Source: Candidatus Zixiibacteriota bacterium (GTDB taxonomy: Bacteria; Zixibacteria; MSB-5A5; GN15; PGXB01). Taken from it: DNA of 8,625 nt. Position 1 is the first letter of the stretch. The number at the start of each line of letters is the position of its first letter. Location of the stretch: positions 1 to 8,625 of the forward strand of contig JAPLUS010000138.1 in NCBI GenBank assembly GCA_026397495.1, given 5' to 3'. This document shows, piece by piece, positions 5,229-8,625 of this stretch. The position numbers were made by a program, and so were the translations under genes. The notes below the pieces were generated by a model that ran no database searches, was not told where the DNA came from, and saw only the letters and a program-made list of their open reading frames with translations.

Positions 5229-6839
5229 TTGAGCCACCTGTCAACCGCTTCTGCGGAATATGGAACAACCAAGTTGTATCTTGATTGGCTCCTTAATATT
5301 CCATGGAATATCCGCAGCGAATGGAATTACAATATAAGACAAGTTGAGGAAGACATTGCCGATGAATACTATGGTTCGGCGCTTATAAAAAAGCAGATTT
5401 TGGAAAGAATCGCTGTCAGGCAATTGGCGGGCGGGATCAATGAGTCCGGCGTTCTGTGTCTGGCGGGTGTGCCGGGAACAGGGAAGGCCTCGTTAGCACG
5501 GGCCATCGCTAAAGCTCTCCGCAAGAAATTCATCCGCCTTTCTGTCGGTGGTATGACGGATGTTTCGAATATAAAGGGATCAACTCGGGACTTTTTCGGG
5601 GCCATGCCGGGAATCATTATCCGGGCGCTTCGTGATGCCGGCACCTGTGACCCAGTGATATTTATGGAAAATCTTGAATATTTTGCGGAAGATAACAATA
5701 CCACTCTTCCCATGGCGATTTTGGAAGCAATCGACCCGCGGTTAAATTCTCACTTTCTCGACAATTATATTGGTCTACCGATTGACCTCAGCCGGGCAAT
5801 TTTTATCTGTGCCGTTAAATTTATTGAGGGAGTCCCTGAAATGCTTGGCCACCGTTTTGAGACTATCGAGCTTCCCGGATATATTGAGAGAGAAAAAATT
5901 CTCATCGCCCGCAAATATATTATTCCCAATGTGCTTAAAAAGCATGGTCTGTATAAGAAGGATGTTATTTTCAGCGACCAAGGGCTTAAAAAGCTTGTCC
6001 GCAGTTATACTATGGAAGCCGGGCTTCTTAATTTCCGGCGTCAGATTGAACGAATTTGCCGTCATGTGGCCAAAGAGAAAGCCGGCCATATTAAGAGAAC
6101 CTGGATGGTTAACGAGAAAACAGTGGAAAACTTTTTGGGAACACCCCAATATATTGCGGAGAAACTTGAAAAAAAATCTGAAATTGGCGTTGCCATTGGG
6201 CTTGCCTGGACCGGTATGGGAGGGGATTTGATGATGATTGAGGGGCTGCGGATGAAAGGAAATGGCGAAGTTATTACTACCGGTTCACTCGGCGAAGTGA
6301 TGAGGGAATCAATACAGGCGGCCCATAGTTATGTCCGTTCAAAAGCCGATGTCCTGGGTATTGATCATAACGACTTTGATAATTTTGACATTCATATTCA
6401 TTTTCCTTCCGGAGCTATCCCCAAAGATGGCCCCTCGGCGGGCGTTACCGTTTGTCTGGTGATTGCTTCGGTTATGGCTGAGCGGCCCATCCGGCATGAT
6501 ATTGCCATGACCGGCGAGATTACCCTTCGCGGTAAGGTGTTGGCGGTCGGTGGCATTAAGGAAAAAATATCAGCTGCCTATCGAGCCGGTATCCCCAAGA
6601 TTTTCATTCCTCAGGAAAATAGAAAGGATCTCAAAGAATTACCGAGTGATATATTAAAGCAAACGAAGTTTTGCTACATTGAGAGCGTGGATGAACTATT
6701 CGAAAAAGCGCTTCTTGATTTTACGCCCTCCAATTATACTCTCGAAAAGATTCTTGCGGAAGAAATAGAAAAAGCCAAGAGCCGTAAAAATCCATCTTCA
6801 CCTCGGAAAATCGCCGCCAAAACCGGTAGAAAAAGATAA
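5229..6839 (+). CDS. lon: Lon-like protease, AAA+ and S16 protease domains, with degenerate ATPase motifs
   Basis: Second part of the Lon-like gene. The Lon frame is open from the A-run near 5103; the position given is the first start-like codon (TTG), which has no convincing ribosome binding site. Numbering the joined 811-aa protein, Walker A is at 355-362 (GVPGTGKA, with Ala where Thr/Ser is usual). Walker B reads VIFMEN instead of LLDE (Glu422-Asn423), the sensor-1 Asn is Lys472, and the sensor-2 Arg is Leu542. The arginine-finger Arg is kept (484), as is an aromatic pore loop (FFGAMPG). The S16 protease is intact: Ser678 in KDGPSAG and Lys719 in GGIKEK. These positions almost equal those of E. 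coli Lon (Ser679, Lys722). A basic 35-residue tail ends the protein. ATP hydrolysis is probably lost; ATP-independent or regulatory proteolysis is an inference. Confidence 0.9.
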   Translation: MSHLSTASAEYGTTKLYLDWLLNIPWNIRSEWNYNIRQVEEDIADEYYGSALIKKQILERIAVRQLAGGINESGVLCLAGVPGTGKASLARAIAKALRKKFIRLSVGGMTDVSNIKGSTRDFFGAMPGIIIRALRDAGTCDPVIFMENLEYFAEDNNTTLPMAILEAIDPRLNSHFLDNYIGLPIDLSRAIFICAVKFIEGVPEMLGHRFETIELPGYIEREKILIARKYIIPNVLKKHGLYKKDVIFSDQGLKKLVRSYTMEAGLLNFRRQIERICRHVAKEKAGHIKRTWMVNEKTVENFLGTPQYIAEKLEKKSEIGVAIGLAWTGMGGDLMMIEGLRMKGNGEVITTGSLGEVMRESIQAAHSYVRSKADVLGIDHNDFDNFDIHIHFPSGAIPKDGPSAGVTVCLVIASVMAERPIRHDIAMTGEITLRGKVLAVGGIKEKISAAYRAGIPKIFIPQENRKDLKELPSDILKQTKFCYIESVDELFEKALLDFTPSNYTLEKILAEEIEKAKSRKNPSSPRKIAAKTGRKR

Positions 6840-7028
6840 CGGCAGTCTTTTTTCCAAAGTCTTAAGTCCGGTCAATAGGGTACGGCCAATCCAAACACCA
6901 CTATTAAAGAAATGGATGAGCAGGGGGAAGCGCTCGTCTATATTTTAGCTTGATTTTATGTAATATGAAGCCATCTTAAGTTATTGATATTCTTCTCTAC
7001 CGTTGGCGAATAGCCGAGTAATTGTGCT
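6840..7028. other. Spacer between lon-like gene and M1 peptidase
   Basis: No credible gene. Immediately after the lon-like stop, GAAAAAGA (6829-6836) can pair with TCTTTTTTC (6846-6854, one extra T) around a 9-base loop. It is an A/T-only type stem with a T-run, at best a weak terminator. I find no convincing promoter or ribosome binding site for the next gene: TTGATA at 6984-6989 has no good -10 partner. Confidence 0.4.
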
Positions 7029-8625
7029 ATGAAAAAAAGATACTCAAAAGCTATTTTTCTGATAATTGGTTTTTTTGCTGCGGTAAGCCTGCCATCTCCA
7101 ATATTTGGCGATAACCCGTCCGATAGTCTAACGCCGATGGAAAGGCACCGAATAATGGGCCAGGCGAAAGCTGAGAGATTATCAAAGTTACGAACGGCTT
7201 TGGCCGTACAACCTCCTTTTCTTGCGAATCAGATCCAATTTGATGTTACCTACTATAGAATTATATTAAGGGTTGATATTCCGGGTGAAATGTTGCATGG
7301 CGATGTGATGATTGTCGCCCAATCGCTGATTGATGATCTCGATACAGTCCAAATCGATTTTGACAGCACTATGGCTGTTGATTCAATCATTACCGAAGGT
7401 GGTTCTCTTAACTATACTGTTTCCCGGTATGGAATCACAATTGCGCTCGATAAATCATATCCACGTAATTTGCCTTTTTCTTTTTGGATTCATTATCATG
7501 GACATCCGGCATCAGGCGGATTCCAAGGGTTTGCTTTTGATACCAGAAATGGATTCCCGGTAGTCTCGTCCTTATCCGAACCTTATTTGGCCCACACCTG
7601 GTGGCCCTGTAAAGATCGTCCTGATGATAAGGCCGATTCGTTGGATATTTTTATAACCTGCGATACCGCTTTTTTCTGTGCTTCCAACGGCCAATTGGTT
7701 GACACTTCCCGCAACGGCGATGGTACCTGGACCTTCAATTATCAGGTTCGTTATCCGATTACCACTTACCTCTTCTCGGTGGCCATATCAAATTATACGG
7801 TTTGGAAAGATTGGTATCATTATGGATCCAGTGATTCTATGGTCATAATTAACCATGTCTATCCCGATCAAGATACCTATTCTCGGACACATTGGAATAT
7901 TACCCCATATGCCATTGGGGTTTTTGCCGGCCTATTTGGTCAGTATCCCTTTCTCACGGAAAAATACGGCCATGCCAATTTTGAGTGGGCTGGCGGGATG
8001 GAACATCAAACGGTTACTTCAATGACGGGAACTTCCTTTGGTTTTTCTGAACCGGTCGTAATCCATGAATTATCCCACCAGTGGTGGGGAGATATGATTA
8101 CCTGTAACAACTGGCATGATATCTGGCTTAATGAAGGATTTGCCTCATACTCGGAGGCGCTTTATTATGAAGTTAAACAGGGAGAAGCTTTCTATCACAC
8201 CTATATGGCGGGGATGAATTTCACCGGCGGCGGAACCATCTATATCTATGATACCACCAACGTGTGGAATATTTTTGGAAATATTGTCTACGACAAGGCG
8301 GCCTGGATGCTACATATGTTGCGGCATATCGTCGGCGATTCCACTTTCTTTGATATTCTCCATACCTATTATAACAGTCCCTATAAATATCGTGATATTA
8401 CCTCCGATCAGTTTATCAACCTTTGTGAGACGGTTTCCGGAAAAGAACTGGATTACTTTTTCAATGAGTGGCTCTACGGAACCTATCGACCAAGTTATAT
8501 CTGGTCATATATGAGTGAGCTGGATCTATCCGATAACAAATACTGGACCTATTTTCTCATTGAGCAGGGACAGACCACTCCGCCATTAGTTTTTTCTATG
8601 CCGCTTGATATCCGTTTCACTTCTT
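7029..8625 (+). CDS. Secreted M1-family zinc metallopeptidase (aminopeptidase N-like), 3' partial
   Basis: Zinc peptidase of the gluzincin M1 family, likely cleaving peptides from the N-terminus outside the cytoplasm. It begins with a signal peptide (MKKRYSKAIFLIIGFFAAV, probable cleavage near residue 29, FG/DN). A beta-rich N-terminal domain follows to about residue 240, then the catalytic domain. That domain has GGMEH (322-326, the family's substrate-binding GxMEN-type motif), the zinc site HELSHQWWGD with His346, Glu347 and His350, and the third ligand Glu369 in NEGFASY, exactly the HExxH-x18-E spacing. Tyr421 in NIVYDKAAWML is the likely transition-state tyrosine. All catalytic residues are present. 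The frame is open to the window end (532 codons), so the C-terminus, often a sorting domain in FCB bacteria, is not visible. No good ribosome binding site precedes the ATG; it is chosen for the signal peptide. Confidence 0.92.
   Translation, partial: MKKRYSKAIFLIIGFFAAVSLPSPIFGDNPSDSLTPMERHRIMGQAKAERLSKLRTALAVQPPFLANQIQFDVTYYRIILRVDIPGEMLHGDVMIVAQSLIDDLDTVQIDFDSTMAVDSIITEGGSLNYTVSRYGITIALDKSYPRNLPFSFWIHYHGHPASGGFQGFAFDTRNGFPVVSSLSEPYLAHTWWPCKDRPDDKADSLDIFITCDTAFFCASNGQLVDTSRNGDGTWTFNYQVRYPITTYLFSVAISNYTVWKDWYHYGSSDSMVIINHVYPDQDTYSRTHWNITPYAIGVFAGLFGQYPFLTEKYGHANFEWAGGMEHQTVTSMTGTSFGFSEPVVIHELSHQWWGDMITCNNWHDIWLNEGFASYSEALYYEVKQGEAFYHTYMAGMNFTGGGTIYIYDTTNVWNIFGNIVYDKAAWMLHMLRHIVGDSTFFDILHTYYNSPYKYRDITSDQFINLCETVSGKELDYFFNEWLYGTYRPSYIWSYMSELDLSDNKYWTYFLIEQGQTTPPLVFSMPLDIRFTS

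Noticed and set aside
5369..6231. Open frames on the minus strand and in the other plus frame within the lon-like gene
   Set aside because: They are shadows of the conserved Lon coding sequence; they lack ribosome binding sites and protein motifs.
6829..6854. Intrinsic terminator after the lon-like gene
   Set aside because: The stem is nearly all A:T pairs with one bulge and overlaps the stop codon; too weak to call as a feature by itself.
7330..8514. Short plus-strand frames inside the M1 peptidase
   Set aside because: The long open frame from 7029 carries the signal peptide and every M1 catalytic motif; the short frames are out-of-phase shadows.
1..8625. CRISPR array, tRNA, rRNA or insertion sequence
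   Set aside because: No regularly spaced repeats, no cloverleaf or rRNA-like stretch, and no transposase pattern were seen on either strand.

Overview
This window reads almost entirely on the + strand and looks like a chromosomal fragment of a Gram-negative (diderm) bacterium with roughly 40-45% GC by eye. It has a TonB/ExbB/ExbD energy-transduction operon and a secreted M1-family metallopeptidase of the type common in the Fibrobacterota-Chlorobi-Bacteroidota (FCB) superphylum. Strong AGGAGG-type ribosome binding sites and canonical TTGACA promoters argue against Bacteroidota proper. A deep-branching FCB lineage such as Zixibacteria or a relative is my best guess, but it is an inference. A palindrome matching the LexA box that I recall for Fibrobacter (TGCNC-N4-GTGCA) fits that placement.

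Region 1 (1-3280) is a tight operon: a 5'-truncated exbB/tolQ-type channel subunit, two tandem exbD-type subunits of different length, a TonB with a clear C-terminal domain, and a second, cysteine-rich TonB-like protein. Together they would use the proton gradient to energise outer-membrane transport. The ribosome binding site of the last gene is locked in a 13-bp hairpin that reaches its start codon.

Region 2 (3281-3782) is a gene-free stretch of about 500 bases. It holds three hairpins, two of which share the core GTCAGGAA-N4-TTCCTGAC. These are followed by a textbook sigma-70 promoter whose 17-base spacer is filled by a LexA-like palindrome.

Region 3 (3783-6839) carries a small winged-helix protein driven by that promoter, then a Lon-family protease with its own probable promoter. 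The lon reading frame is interrupted at an A8 run, with a downstream stem-loop at the spacing typical of programmed -1 frameshifting. Read through, the product is 811 aa and collinear with E. coli Lon to within a few residues. Its protease Ser/Lys dyad is intact, but Walker B, sensor 1 and sensor 2 of the AAA+ module are all substituted. This suggests a Lon paralogue with a crippled ATPase.

Region 4 (6840-8625) is a 189-base spacer with no clear gene, then the 5' part of a secreted M1 aminopeptidase-like zinc peptidase that runs off the end of the window.

The most interesting points are the Lon-like protein with degenerate ATPase plus frameshift, the LexA-like operator on the adjacent winged-helix gene, and the sequestered ribosome binding site in the TonB operon.
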